From positions 109,526 to 173,525 of the forward strand of contig CACZMA010000006.1 of NCBI GenBank assembly GCA_902782125.1: a stretch of DNA of 64,000 nucleotides. Reading direction: 5' to 3'. The position numbers and the translations under genes are program-made. The stretch's first letter is position 1. Each line of letters starts with the position of its first letter. Below, piece after piece: positions 25,873-34,916 of this stretch. The notes under the pieces were generated by a model. It saw only the letters and a list, made by a program, of their open reading frames with translations, was not told the origin of the DNA and ran no database searches. Source of the DNA: Oscillospiraceae bacterium (GTDB lineage Bacteria; Bacillota; Clostridia; Saccharofermentanales; Saccharofermentanaceae).

Positions 25873-26829
25873 TTAGCCCAGGTAGACAGTTCTGGTCGTG
25901 GTCGAGTACGCACTCGTATCGTTAACGAAAATGTCGATCATGGCTCCCTTTACGCCGGAACCCTTATCCTGGACTGTATAATATCCGTCTCCTCCGAGCG
26001 GATCGTTCTCAATGTAGATTACCGTGCCTGCGGGATATACTGACCAGTCCGCAGCAACGGTCACGCCTTCGGTGCAGGTCGCGCCGGTAGCGGTCGTCAG
26101 GCTGTAAGAGCCGTCGCCGTTGTCCTGCGGGCCATAGAAGGTTATCTTGCAGGATACGCCCGATGAAGTATCGATCGCAGCTGCAGTCTGTGTGGGTGTG
26201 GTCTGTTTCGGCGCCGGTGTTGCCGTAGCGGCAGGCTTCGGCGTAGGCGTCGGTGTGGGAGGCGTCTCTGTCGTGAGATCGGCTTTGACGTAGTTCCCAT
26301 TATATGTCTTATACCAGCCGTTGCTCGTAACGGCTACGACGTCAATCTGATCTCCGGGATTGACCTGCTTTACCAGGGAATAATCTGTACCGGGGCCCGA
26401 TCTGACGTTGAGTACGGTAGTGGCATATACTGCGAGCTGGAGATCGCTCTCCGTTACGGCTGCGGTAGTTGCCGCTGTTGTGGTCGCAGAAGTGGTGGCC
26501 TTGGTGGTCTCTTCGCTCTCGCTCGTCTCTGACTCTGAAGTCTCGGATGTCTCAGAAGTCTCGGAGACAGCGGCAGTCTCTGTCGTGGCCTCGGTCTCGG
26601 GTACGGATGCTTCGGTGATCTCCGTCTCGGAAGGCTCGGGAACGATGGCAGCAGGATCTGCTACCGCTGCAAGGACGATCTGTTCTGTCGTTCCTCTCTT
26701 GAGGATGAGCTGGACCGAGAAGCCGGCCAGTGCGCACAGAACAATGACGACGCCGGTCGTAACTGCCTTGAGGATCTGCTCCCTTGAAGGGATGAAACCT
26801 TTTTTAATGTCTTTTAACTGCAAAAGCAT
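25873..26829 (-). CDS. Membrane-anchored SH3b and 3D-domain protein (probable cell-wall protein)
   Basis: An envelope protein of about 318 residues. A short basic N-terminus is followed by one membrane segment (about residues 20-42), then a Ser/Thr/Glu-rich low-complexity stretch (SETSETSESETSESE). A bacterial SH3 domain follows (AVYATTVLNVRSGPGTDYSLVKQV) and a Pro/Thr/Ala linker. The C-terminal 3D domain has the three conserved aspartates (VAAD, VQDKGSGVKG, MIDIFV) and is found in resuscitation-promoting-factor-like and lytic wall enzymes. The ATG at 26829 lies only 1 nt from GGAGG, so the TTG at 26823, correctly spaced, may be the real start. An extended -10 promoter lies upstream. Confidence 0.85.
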   Translation of the reverse strand: MLLQLKDIKKGFIPSREQILKAVTTGVVIVLCALAGFSVQLILKRGTTEQIVLAAVADPAAIVPEPSETEITEASVPETEATTETAAVSETSETSETSESETSESEETTKATTSATTTAATTAAVTESDLQLAVYATTVLNVRSGPGTDYSLVKQVNPGDQIDVVAVTSNGWYKTYNGNYVKADLTTETPPTPTPTPKPAATATPAPKQTTPTQTAAAIDTSSGVSCKITFYGPQDNGDGSYSLTTATGATCTEGVTVAADWSVYPAGTVIYIENDPLGGDGYYTVQDKGSGVKGAMIDIFVNDTSAYSTTTRTVYLG

Positions 26830-26862
26830 ACCTCCGTATGTAAGCCCACATTTTCCAACTCT

Positions 26863-26871
26863 ATTATACCA
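26863..26871 (-). promoter_or_regulatory. Extended -10 promoter of the SH3b/3D gene
   Basis: On the minus strand TGGTATAAT (an extended TGnTATAAT box), about 34 nt before the start codon. No clear -35 box. Confidence 0.55.
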
Positions 26872-27059
26872 CATGCGGTTTTTGCACCGTTCCTGCGGGG
26901 TTCGGGCGCTTCGTTTCCTACCGCTAAAACAATTTTTTGTAAAGCCGTTCCCTGCTTTTGTCAAGTGAATGTCACACGCCTGCAAAGCATGACATATTAC
27001 ATGCGTCTATAATCTAATCACACGCACCACAATCGCAAACTCAAGGGGAGAAGAATAAA

Positions 27060-27224
27060 GTGTCGCTCGGCAGTGTCAGAAAACCGCCCAAAAAGGCTGT
27101 TTACGGTACAACTGAACATGACGTTGAGAAACGCAGGAACCGCATTTACATAATATGCGCTGTGGTCCTTATTGTTTGCGGCATTTTGGATGTAATCTTC
27201 CTCAAGGGCATCCTCGGCCTTTAA
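27060..27224 (+). CDS. Small single-pass membrane protein, 54 residues
   Basis: An open frame of 54 codons from GTG 27060 with AAGGGGAG at 27043-27050 as ribosome site. The first 28 residues are basic and hydrophilic (MSLGSVRKPPKKAVYG, VEKRRNR). Residues 29-48 form one hydrophobic helix (IYIICAVVLIVCGILDVIFL), and the tail is short, so the N-terminus is probably inside the cell. A TATAAT at 27008-27013 may be its -10 box. It fills the gap between divergent genes and is transcribed toward proS, which has its own promoter starting right at its stop codon. No family is recognised. Confidence 0.72.
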   Translation: MSLGSVRKPPKKAVYGTTEHDVEKRRNRIYIICAVVLIVCGILDVIFLKGILGL

Positions 27225-27253
27225 TTGCAAATCACCGCTTATTCATCTATAAT
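27225..27253 (+). promoter_or_regulatory. Promoter of proS
   Basis: TTGCAA (27225-27230), 17 nt, TATAAT (27248-27253). Confidence 0.75.
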
Positions 27254-27290
27254 ATTCTGCGACTTTATTATTTATTAGGAGCAGATGTAA

Positions 27291-28985
27291 ATGAGAGTTT
27301 CCAGACTTTTTATGGCTACACAGCGTGAGATCCCTGCTGATGCTGAGATCCCTTCACACCAGCTGATGCTTCGTGCGGGTCTTATCCGCAAGGTTGCATC
27401 AGGCATATATTCGTTCATGCCTTTGGGCTACCGCACTTACAGGAAGGTCGAAGCCGTTATCCGCGAGGAGATGGACAAGGCCGGCGCACAGGAACTCATA
27501 ATGCCTGCGCTGCTTCCGGCTGAGGTATATCAGGAATCCGGAAGATGGGAGAAGTTCGGTCCCGAGATGTTCCGTCTGTCCGACAGAGGCGGCAGGAGCT
27601 TCTGCCTGGGCCCCACGCACGAAGAGCCCTTCACGGAGGCAGTCAGAGACACTATCAGCTCATATAAGCAGCTCCCTGTGACACTCTATCAGATCCAGCA
27701 CAAGTACAGAGACGAGAAGAGACCGAGATTCGGCATCATGAGAGGAAGAGAGTTCGTCATGAAGGACGCATACTCCTTCGACGTTGACGAAGCAGGTCTG
27801 TCCGAGTCCTACGATACGATGTACAAGGCATACAGGGCCATCTTTGACAGGCTCGGCCTCGATTACACCGTAGTCGATGCAGACTCCGGCGCGATGGGCG
27901 GATCCGGCTCACAGGAGTTCATGGTCAAGAGCGAAGTCGGCGAAGACGGCATCTGCTACTGCGACGAGTGCGGCTATGCTGCCAACGAAGAGAAGGCAGG
28001 ATGCGTTACTCCCGCACAGGATACGGCAGATATGCTCGATATCGAGAAGATCCACACACCTGACGTTAAGACCATTGACGATCTCGTAGGCTACATGAAC
28101 TGCGGCGCAGACAAGTTCGTCAAGACCATCCTCTACAACATCGACGGCAAGATCGTTGCAGCAATGTGCCGCGGCGACCGCGACATCAACGAGACAAAGC
28201 TTGCCAACCTCTACGATGCTACCGAGATGGAGCTCGCGGCTTTCGTTGACGTAGAGAGAGTAACAGGTGCGAAGGTAGGTTTTGCAGGCCCTGTAGGTCT
28301 CAAGGAGAAGATCGATATCGTTGTGGACAGCGAAGTGTCCGTGATGAGGAATTTCGTTGTTGGTGCGGACGAGACGGATTACCACCTCAAGAACGTCAAC
28401 ATCGGAAGAGACTTCGAAGCTACGACGATAGCTGACATAAGGAATGCCGTTGAGGGCGATGTCTGCCCCAAGTGCGGCAAGGGTAGGATGAAGATGGCAA
28501 GAGGCGTCGAAGTAGGCCACATCTTCAAGCTCGGAACAAAGTATTCAAAGGCGCTGAACTGCGTCTATCTCGATAAGGACGGCAAGTCCAACCTCGTTGT
28601 AATGGGCTGCTACGGTATCGGCGTAGGAAGAACGCTCGCTGCCATCATCGAGCAGCACCACGATGACAACGGTATCATCTGGCCTGCCGAGGTCGCTCCC
28701 TACAAGGCGATCGTCGTTCCAACAAAGGTCAACGATGAGGCTAACATGGCTCTCGCAGAGAAGATCTACTCAGATCTTGCCGCTGCAGGAGTTGAAGTCC
28801 TGATCGATGACAGGAACGAGAGACCAGGCGTCAAGTTCAAGGACGCTGACCTCATCGGCATCCCGCTCCGCATCACAGTCGGAAGACGTGCAGGCGAGGG
28901 CATCGTAGAAGTTAAGAGAAGGGATTCTGACGAAGCAGTCGAGATGACTGCAGACGAAGCAGTTGCTGCTGCAAAGGAGATCTGA
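27291..28985 (+). CDS. proS: Prolyl-tRNA synthetase (bacterial type)
   Basis: ProRS charges tRNA-Pro. The 564-residue protein is the bacterial form with the editing (INS/YbaK-like) domain between class II motifs 2 and 3. Motif 1 is near [21 protein letters not shown], motif 2 is [22 protein letters not shown], and the insertion runs from about residue 230 to 380. Motif 3 is [18 protein letters not shown], followed by an anticodon-binding domain. The ribosome site AGGAGC precedes ATG 27291. The stop overlaps the start of the transglutaminase gene (TGATG). Confidence 0.97.
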   Translation: MRVSRLFMATQREIPADAEIPSHQLMLRAGLIRKVASGIYSFMPLGYRTYRKVEAVIREEMDKAGAQELIMPALLPAEVYQESGRWEKFGPEMFRLSDRGGRSFCLGPTHEEPFTEAVRDTISSYKQLPVTLYQIQHKYRDEKRPRFGIMRGREFVMKDAYSFDVDEAGLSESYDTMYKAYRAIFDRLGLDYTVVDADSGAMGGSGSQEFMVKSEVGEDGICYCDECGYAANEEKAGCVTPAQDTADMLDIEKIHTPDVKTIDDLVGYMNCGADKFVKTILYNIDGKIVAAMCRGDRDINETKLANLYDATEMELAAFVDVERVTGAKVGFAGPVGLKEKIDIVVDSEVSVMRNFVVGADETDYHLKNVNIGRDFEATTIADIRNAVEGDVCPKCGKGRMKMARGVEVGHIFKLGTKYSKALNCVYLDKDGKSNLVVMGCYGIGVGRTLAAIIEQHHDDNGIIWPAEVAPYKAIVVPTKVNDEANMALAEKIYSDLAAAGVEVLIDDRNERPGVKFKDADLIGIPLRITVGRRAGEGIVEVKRRDSDEAVEMTADEAVAAAKEI

Positions 28986-30526
28986 TGATTCTTACGAAGA
29001 TCACATCTGCCGTTCTCGCATTAACGTTCGGCGTCGGATTCAATCTGGCCGATATCGATCTGGCTACAAAAGAGGCGGCCGCCCAGGCTAAGGCATCTTC
29101 CAAGTATCTGGAGTTCGAGCCTGCCGACTTCACATCCTATGAGCTCACCACTTTCCGCGGTGACAAGATAACGGTAAGTGTTGACGGCAAAGACTTCTGC
29201 ATCGACTGTGACTGCAGCGATGACATCATACTCGGCCTCTACAATGCGGAGAACTTCGAGCTCATCACGAAGTCTGACGTGCATACCGAAGGCACGTTCT
29301 CGGAGGACTTTACAGGTGACATGGAAGAGGATGTGCTCTACATGATCAACGTCTCCTATGTGCTGGAAGGTGTTATTATCGATGCCTACAGCAACTATGT
29401 GATCCTCTGCGACGGCGAGATCAAATTCTTCAAGACACCCAATTACGAATACAATCTCGGTTCTACAGAGGAACTCTGGACCGACGATGCGTCTCTGCTC
29501 GAGCTTACCAAGCCTCAGAACGACGTCGAAAGCGATGACCCGGTGGTTATCGGCTACTCCAAGGACATCGTCGGCGACGCGCAGGACGACTGGGAGAAGG
29601 TCTTCAGGATCTACACATACATCACCACACAGATGGCATACGATGACGTTCAGATCGAAGATGACAGTACATGCTACCAGGACGGCGCCAAGTGCCTGAT
29701 CCGCCGCCAGATCGCCATCTGCGAAGGCTTTGCAAACGTGTTTGTCGCACTCTGCAGGGCGCAGGGCATCCCGGCAGCGGTACAGTTCGGCATCGGCTGC
29801 TCCACATACGAGAGCCTCATAGATGTTGACGAACTCGATTCTACAGACTCGGATCACGCATGGGCTGCAGTATGCATTGAAGGTGAGTGGTACTACCTCG
29901 ATCCGACTTTCGACATCGGCGCTTACTACGAAGGAGATGCCTGGGATGACGGATATATCGACGAGGCCACGCCCGGATATGCGTTCTATCTCCTCCCGCT
30001 CGAGGCATTCTCTTTCGACCATAAGATACTGGATGCGGATACGATGCACGGCATGGAGGAGACAGGTTCCTGCGGCAGCAATGCCACATACGAGATATCC
30101 AGAGACGGCACCCTCACGATATACGGAAGCGGCGAGATCAAGATGCCCGAAGGATGCAACGGCTTTACGAAAGTCGTTTTCGACCCGGATTCGAACATAA
30201 CAAGCATAGGCGAGGATTGCTTTATAGACTGCGATCTTCTTACCATGGTCATACTTCCGGATACCGTCACGAAGATCAACGACGGTGCCTTCTACACCTG
30301 TGAGGATCTGGAGTATGTCTATATTCCCGAAGGAGTGACTTACATCGGACAGGAGGCCTTTGATTTCTGCGACGAGCTCGCATACATAAGGGTGCCTGAT
30401 TCATGTACCAAGATAGGCAGCTGGGCTTTTGATGACTGCGGCAGGCTTTACCTGAGCATCCCGTCAGATCTTGAAGGCTTCAACTCAGGTTACTATCTCG
30501 ATCCGATGTATATCGAAGTGCGTTAA
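28985..30526 (+). CDS. Exported transglutaminase-like protein with leucine-rich repeats
   Basis: A 513-residue, strongly acidic protein. It starts with a short hydrophobic signal-like segment. A transglutaminase-like core is at about residues 195-320, with the Cys-His-Asp triad legible as ICEGFANVFVALCRAQG, DHAWAAVCIEGEWYYLD and LDPTFDI. The C-terminal ~130 residues hold BspA-type leucine-rich repeats (ITSIGEDCFIDC, VTKINDGAFYTC, VTYIGQEAFDFC, CTKIGSWAFDDC). It is probably a surface protease or crosslinker, though many such domains are peptidases. It overlaps both proS and the ABC ATPase gene by one base (TGATG, TAATG). Confidence 0.85.
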   Translation: MILTKITSAVLALTFGVGFNLADIDLATKEAAAQAKASSKYLEFEPADFTSYELTTFRGDKITVSVDGKDFCIDCDCSDDIILGLYNAENFELITKSDVHTEGTFSEDFTGDMEEDVLYMINVSYVLEGVIIDAYSNYVILCDGEIKFFKTPNYEYNLGSTEELWTDDASLLELTKPQNDVESDDPVVIGYSKDIVGDAQDDWEKVFRIYTYITTQMAYDDVQIEDDSTCYQDGAKCLIRRQIAICEGFANVFVALCRAQGIPAAVQFGIGCSTYESLIDVDELDSTDSDHAWAAVCIEGEWYYLDPTFDIGAYYEGDAWDDGYIDEATPGYAFYLLPLEAFSFDHKILDADTMHGMEETGSCGSNATYEISRDGTLTIYGSGEIKMPEGCNGFTKVVFDPDSNITSIGEDCFIDCDLLTMVILPDTVTKINDGAFYTCEDLEYVYIPEGVTYIGQEAFDFCDELAYIRVPDSCTKIGSWAFDDCGRLYLSIPSDLEGFNSGYYLDPMYIEVR

Positions 30527-31227
30527 TGTCATACATAGAATTCCGTAACGTATCCAAGACATATAAGACAGGTTCGGTCGAGGTCCATGCTCTCGATAAC
30601 TGCGAGTTCTTCATCGAGAAGGGCGAGCTCTGTGTCATAGTGGGACAGTCCGGTGCGGGCAAGACCACATTGCTGAACATACTCGGCGGCATGGATCACC
30701 TGACGACAGGTCAGGTCTTTCTGGACGGCAGGGAGATATCCGCGCTGCAGACGAGAGAGCTGGCAAAGTTCAGAAGAGAGAACGTCGGATTCGTATTCCA
30801 GTTCTACAACCTGATATCGAACCTCACTGCATATGAGAATGTCGAGATGGCGGCCCAGCTCGTAAAGGACCCCATCGACTGCGATCTTCTGATGAACGAG
30901 GTCGGCCTTGCTGACAGGAGGAACAACTTCCCCGCACAGCTGTCGGGCGGCGAGCAGCAGAGGGTTGCCATCGCGAGAGCAATCGCCAAGAACCCGAAGC
31001 TCCTGCTGTGCGACGAGCCTACCGGCGCTCTCGATTACCAGACGGGCAAGCAGATCCTTCACATGCTCCAGCACCTGTCGACCGATAAGAAGATGACGGT
31101 CGTCATCATTACCCACAACTCGGCGCTGACCGCCATGGCAGACAGGGTCATAAGGGTGAAAAACGGCAAGGTCATAAGCAATGTTATCAACACCAACCCC
31201 GTGAACGTGGACGACATCGAGTGGTAA
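30526..31227 (+). CDS. ABC transporter ATP-binding protein (MacB/LolD type)
   Basis: A 233-residue ATPase with Walker [10 protein letters not shown], a Q-loop in FVFQFYNLI, the signature [15 protein letters not shown], Walker [13 protein letters not shown] and H-loop ITHNS. Sequence type and length match the LolD/MacB/FtsE group that serves FtsX-like permeases. The permease follows after 4 nt, so the two form one exporter or mechanotransmission complex. The preceding transglutaminase protein may be linked to it functionally, since all three genes are translationally coupled. Confidence 0.95.
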   Translation: MSYIEFRNVSKTYKTGSVEVHALDNCEFFIEKGELCVIVGQSGAGKTTLLNILGGMDHLTTGQVFLDGREISALQTRELAKFRRENVGFVFQFYNLISNLTAYENVEMAAQLVKDPIDCDLLMNEVGLADRRNNFPAQLSGGEQQRVAIARAIAKNPKLLLCDEPTGALDYQTGKQILHMLQHLSTDKKMTVVIITHNSALTAMADRVIRVKNGKVISNVINTNPVNVDDIEW

Positions 31228-31231
31228 ACTC

Positions 31232-34200
31232 ATGAGCCTGTACTGGAAACTGATACTCAGATCGATCAAGGACAGCCTCCCGAGGTTCCTCGCGATATTT
31301 GCGATAATCTGTCTCGGTGTAGGATTCTTCTCAGGCCTCAAGGCGACCACACCATCCTTCTACAGGACAGCCGAAGAGTACATCACTGGTCAGAACATGT
31401 ATGACTTCAGGCTGATATCGACAATAGGATTCGACGAAGACGACATAGCAAGGCTCAAGGCTTCCACAGGTGCCGATGTCTGCACCGGTTCTGTCTTCTG
31501 CGATGCGGTGGTATACCAGAGCGGAGAAGCTGATGCTCTGACCGTAAGATTCCAGTCGCTGACAGAAGGCGTCAATGAAGTAACGCTCACCGCAGGAAGG
31601 ATGCCTTCCGCACCGAACGAGATACTGGGCGATGCCTTCATGCAGGACGAAAGCGCGATCGGCACGACGATCACCATTGCCCCCGATAACAAGCCCGGAA
31701 TCATCGACGAGATGTGCGAGGGCGAATATGTGATCGTAGGTCTGGCGAGGTCGCCTCTGTACATGAACTTCCAGCGCGGCACGACGAGCGTGGGCTCGGG
31801 TAAGATCCAGCTGGTGTTCTTCGCGCAGGAAGCAGGATTTGATTTTGAATACTACTCCGAAGTCTATCTGAGATATGCGGGTTCTCCCGTTCCTTATTCA
31901 GATGAGTACGAGGCATGGGCTGAAGCCAAGACTGATGTGCTCGAACCCGTGCTCGAACAGATAATCATGCAGAGGTTCGCAGGTCTTATCGAAGACGGCA
32001 AAGAAGAGATAGACGATGCGCAGGATGAGTTCGACCAGGAGCAGTCAGATGCCAAGCAGGATCTCGCGGATGCGAAGATCGAACTGGACGATGCTCTCCA
32101 GCAGTTAGAAGACGGCCAGAAAGAATACGACGACGGCAAGAAGGAACTGGACGAGGCATGGGACAAGCTCCAGGATGCCAAATCCGAACTCACTTCGAAC
32201 GGCGTTCTTCTGGGTGCCGCCAAGAATAAGCTCGATTCGGCAAAGACAGTCCTGGACAGCACCAAGCAGCAGCTGGATGATGCTGCGGTCCAGCTCGAAT
32301 CAGGCAAACAGCAGCTCGATGATGCTCAGGCACAGATAGATGCCGGACTTGCTCAGATGGGCATAACGGCTGATCAGCTCCCCGCGCAGATAGAGACGCT
32401 CAACGCATCCAAAGAGATGGTGGAAGCACAGATACTTCAGCTTATGGAGTACGAAGCGGCAGGCATCGACGTAAGCGCCGAGATGAGCCAGGCCAACATC
32501 AACCTGGAGCAGATAGATACCATGCTCGAAGCATGCAACACAATGTCTGCCGGCATATCACAGTTTGAGACGCAGAAGGCCGCATACGAAGAGGCCAAGG
32601 CGCAGTATGAGGATGGCCTCGCGCAGTATAACCAGGGTTACGCGGAATACCTGCAGGGCGAAGCTGAATATCAGGCAGGACTCGCACTCTATAATGACGG
32701 ACTCGACAAGTACAACAAGGGACTCGAGGATTATAACGAAGGCAAGGCGAAGCTGGACGATGCCGCCAAGGAGTTAGAAGACGGCTGGGCAGAATACTAT
32801 GACGGCCTTACGCAGTACAACAACGGCGTGAATGCGCTGAACTCCGAGGCGGTGATACAGGCTTCTTATCAGATCGACAACGCATATGCTCTCCTGGATG
32901 CGGTAAAGGATCCTGATACTTACGTCCTCGGCAGAGACACCAATGTGGGTTATGTGTGTTTCGACAATGACGCGCAGATCGTTGATGGTGTTGCGTCGGT
33001 ATTCCCCGTGTTCTTTTTCGCGATAGCCGCGCTCGTATGTTCTACTACGATGAGCAGGATGGTCGCAGACGAGAGAGGTCTCATAGGTACGATGAGAGGT
33101 CTCGGTTATACCGAGCTTGCGATAGTGATGAAGTACGTCATCTACTCGGGCAGTGCTGCCGTGCTGGGATGCGTGCTGGGTTATCTCGGAGGCGTCAAAC
33201 TGTTCCCGTGGGTCATCTGGGAAGTGTACAGGATGATGTACGGCTTTGCCGACGTGTCCTTCAGAAACTCCGTGCTGATGTTCGTCATATCGTTTGTTTT
33301 CGCGCTCATCTGCACGGTCGGCGTCACGGTCTTCACCTGCGTGTCAGAACTCAAGGGGATGCCTGCGGAACTCATCAGGCCCAAGGCACCGCCGCCGGGC
33401 AAGAGGATTATTCTCGAGAGGATCGGCTTCATCTGGTCGAAAATGCGTTTCCTGCACAAGGTGTCCGTAAGGAATGTCTTCAGGTTCAAGAGAAGGATGA
33501 TGATGATGATCGTCGGCATCGCCGGATGCACGGCACTTTTGATCACCGCTTTCGGCCTGTATGATTCCATCTGCAACGTGGTGGGCGATCAGTACGACAA
33601 CATACTCAAGTTCGATATAGCAGTTGATTTTGAAGACAGCGCTTCCGAAGCTGATCTCCGTGCTGCGGCAGCGGATGCCGATACAAAGTATGGTGCGGAT
33701 TCGGTATCGGGCATCATCATGGTGGAGCGCGCCAAGAACGACGGCGGCGGATACATAAGAGACGTGAGCATGTTCATCTCGGACGATGAGTCGATGAACG
33801 ATATCTTCGGTCTGCGCGATTACAAGACAAACGAGCTGATGCCGTGGCCGGCTGACGGCGAAGTGGCGGTATCTTCCAAGATGGCCGAGAAGAATGATCT
33901 CAAGGTGGGAGATTCCATCAAGATACTCGTAGGCGATGACGAGACTCCCGTGTACTTCAAGGTAGGCGAGATATTCACCAACTACACATACCACTATGTC
34001 ATGATGACGCCTGAGACATTTGCCGAAGCGACAGGGAAGACATACCAGCCTAAGGAGCTCCTCGTAATGTTCGGAGAAGGCGTCGACATATCGCCATACG
34101 ACTACGCAAACTATATCGCAGGCAATTACAGCGTCACGACGTGGGCGGCATCGGTCGACTCGCGCCAGAGCTTCTCGAACACGATGGAGAGGATGAACTA

Positions 34201-34594
34201 CATCATCGTCCTGGTCGTATCATGTGCTGCGGCGCTGGCGTTCATCGTGCTATTCAACCTCAACAACATCAACATCACGGAACGTATAAGAGAGATCGCA
34301 ACGCTCAAGGTAATGGGATTCTACAGGAACGAGACCGGAGCTTACGTTACACGTGAGAACCTGCTGCTCGTGCTGATGGGATATGCCGCGGGCATACCTC
34401 TGGGATTTGCTCTGCACAGGTTTGTCATGGCGCAGATCGAGATGGATATCGTGACCTATGACGTCAGGATAACGTTGCCGAGCTTCTTCTACGCGCTGGG
34501 ATTCGTACTGCTGTTCTCGCTCATCGTCGATGTCATCATGCGCGGCAAGATAGAGCAGATAGACATGACGGAGTCACTTAAGAGCATCGAATAA
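31232..34594 (+). CDS. FtsX-like ABC permease with a large coiled-coil extracellular domain
   Basis: A 1120-residue permease. A first membrane helix at about 17-37 is followed by an extracellular region. Its second part (about 235-560) is a long coiled coil built of degenerate heptads such as ELDDALQQLEDGQKEYDDG and YNDGLDKYNKGLEDYNEG. Three helices of the first FtsX domain follow (about 590-730), then another helix, a second extracellular domain and the last three helices (about 985-1110). This is the layout of Firmicutes ABC permeases that carry a coiled-coil stalk. Substrate is unknown; a role in peptide or lipid handling or in activating wall hydrolases is possible. The stop codon is the start of hairpin element copy B. 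Confidence 0.9.
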   Translation: MSLYWKLILRSIKDSLPRFLAIFAIICLGVGFFSGLKATTPSFYRTAEEYITGQNMYDFRLISTIGFDEDDIARLKASTGADVCTGSVFCDAVVYQSGEADALTVRFQSLTEGVNEVTLTAGRMPSAPNEILGDAFMQDESAIGTTITIAPDNKPGIIDEMCEGEYVIVGLARSPLYMNFQRGTTSVGSGKIQLVFFAQEAGFDFEYYSEVYLRYAGSPVPYSDEYEAWAEAKTDVLEPVLEQIIMQRFAGLIEDGKEEIDDAQDEFDQEQSDAKQDLADAKIELDDALQQLEDGQKEYDDGKKELDEAWDKLQDAKSELTSNGVLLGAAKNKLDSAKTVLDSTKQQLDDAAVQLESGKQQLDDAQAQIDAGLAQMGITADQLPAQIETLNASKEMVEAQILQLMEYEAAGIDVSAEMSQANINLEQIDTMLEACNTMSAGISQFETQKAAYEEAKAQYEDGLAQYNQGYAEYLQGEAEYQAGLALYNDGLDKYNKGLEDYNEGKAKLDDAAKELEDGWAEYYDGLTQYNNGVNALNSEAVIQASYQIDNAYALLDAVKDPDTYVLGRDTNVGYVCFDNDAQIVDGVASVFPVFFFAIAALVCSTTMSRMVADERGLIGTMRGLGYTELAIVMKYVIYSGSAAVLGCVLGYLGGVKLFPWVIWEVYRMMYGFADVSFRNSVLMFVISFVFALICTVGVTVFTCVSELKGMPAELIRPKAPPPGKRIILERIGFIWSKMRFLHKVSVRNVFRFKRRMMMMIVGIAGCTALLITAFGLYDSICNVVGDQYDNILKFDIAVDFEDSASEADLRAAAADADTKYGADSVSGIIMVERAKNDGGGYIRDVSMFISDDESMNDIFGLRDYKTNELMPWPADGEVAVSSKMAEKNDLKVGDSIKILVGDDETPVYFKVGEIFTNYTYHYVMMTPETFAEATGKTYQPKELLVMFGEGVDISPYDYANYIAGNYSVTTWAASVDSRQSFSNTMERMNYIIVLVVSCAAALAFIVLFNLNNINITERIREIATLKVMGFYRNETGAYVTRENLLLVLMGYAAGIPLGFALHRFVMAQIEMDIVTYDVRITLPSFFYALGFVLLFSLIVDVIMRGKIEQIDMTESLKSIE

Positions 34595-34670
34595 GAGTGA
34601 GCGCTTATGCTCGCTTAGGTCCTCCGCGCTTCGCTTGTGCGGAAATCGCTCGCATAACCCCTCACTCTTA
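34592..34670 (+). repeat. Gene-end hairpin element, copy B (after ABC permease)
   Basis: The 79-nt element begins with the permease stop codon. Outer arms TAAGAGTGAG (34592-34601) and CTCACTCTTA (34661-34670) are perfectly complementary. An inner pair is TTATGC/GCATAA, and the top hairpin is TCCGCGC/GTGCGGA. The core matches copy A on the opposite strand with few changes. Confidence 0.87.
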
Positions 34671-34684
34671 AGTAATACCGGCGC

Positions 34685-34732
34685 ATTATCCGGTGATTAA
34701 GGCCTCTCCGAGCGGACTTCCGCAGACGCGCA
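34685..34732. repeat. 48-bp direct repeat, first copy (partial hairpin element)
   Basis: This repeat is identical to 34831-34878 except for one base. It begins ATTATCCGGTGATTAAGG and contains the left half of element copy C, including the GGTGATTAAG arm. It has no matching right arm. Confidence 0.85.
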
Positions 34733-34766
34733 TCTTATATCGGCGTATCTTAATGCTTGCGAGAAT

Positions 34767-34840
34767 GCCTCCGCACAAGCGAAGCGTCTGAAGATTATCC
34801 GGTGCCTCCGCACAAGCGAAGCGTCTGAAGATTATCCGGT
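34767..34840. repeat. Tandem pair of 37-bp repeats
   Basis: Two identical units, 34767-34803 and 34804-34840, lie head to tail. Each holds CTCCGCACAAGCGAAGCG, the reverse complement of the core hairpin of elements A and B, and ends ATTATCCGGT. They appear to be fragments of the gene-end element. The 313-nt gap between the permease and the AraC gene consists almost wholly of such repeats. Confidence 0.87.
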
Positions 34841-34916
34841 GATTAAGGTCTCTCCGAGCGGACTTCCGCAGACGCGCAGCGGCGAGGACTATAGCGAGGA
34901 GACGGGCTTAATCACC
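34838..34916 (-). repeat. Gene-end hairpin element, copy C (after AraC-type gene)
   Basis: The 79-nt element on the minus strand has perfect 10-bp arms GGTGATTAAG / CTTAATCACC. The arm nearest the gene is its last codons plus TAA. The core (CTCGCTATAGTCCTCGCCGC...TGCGGAAGTCCGCTC) is a diverged version of that in copies A and B. Confidence 0.82.

Noticed and set aside
34767..34840. Tandem 37-bp repeats as a mini CRISPR array
   Set aside because: The two repeats touch with no spacer, there are no cas genes, and the unit is a fragment of the gene-end element.
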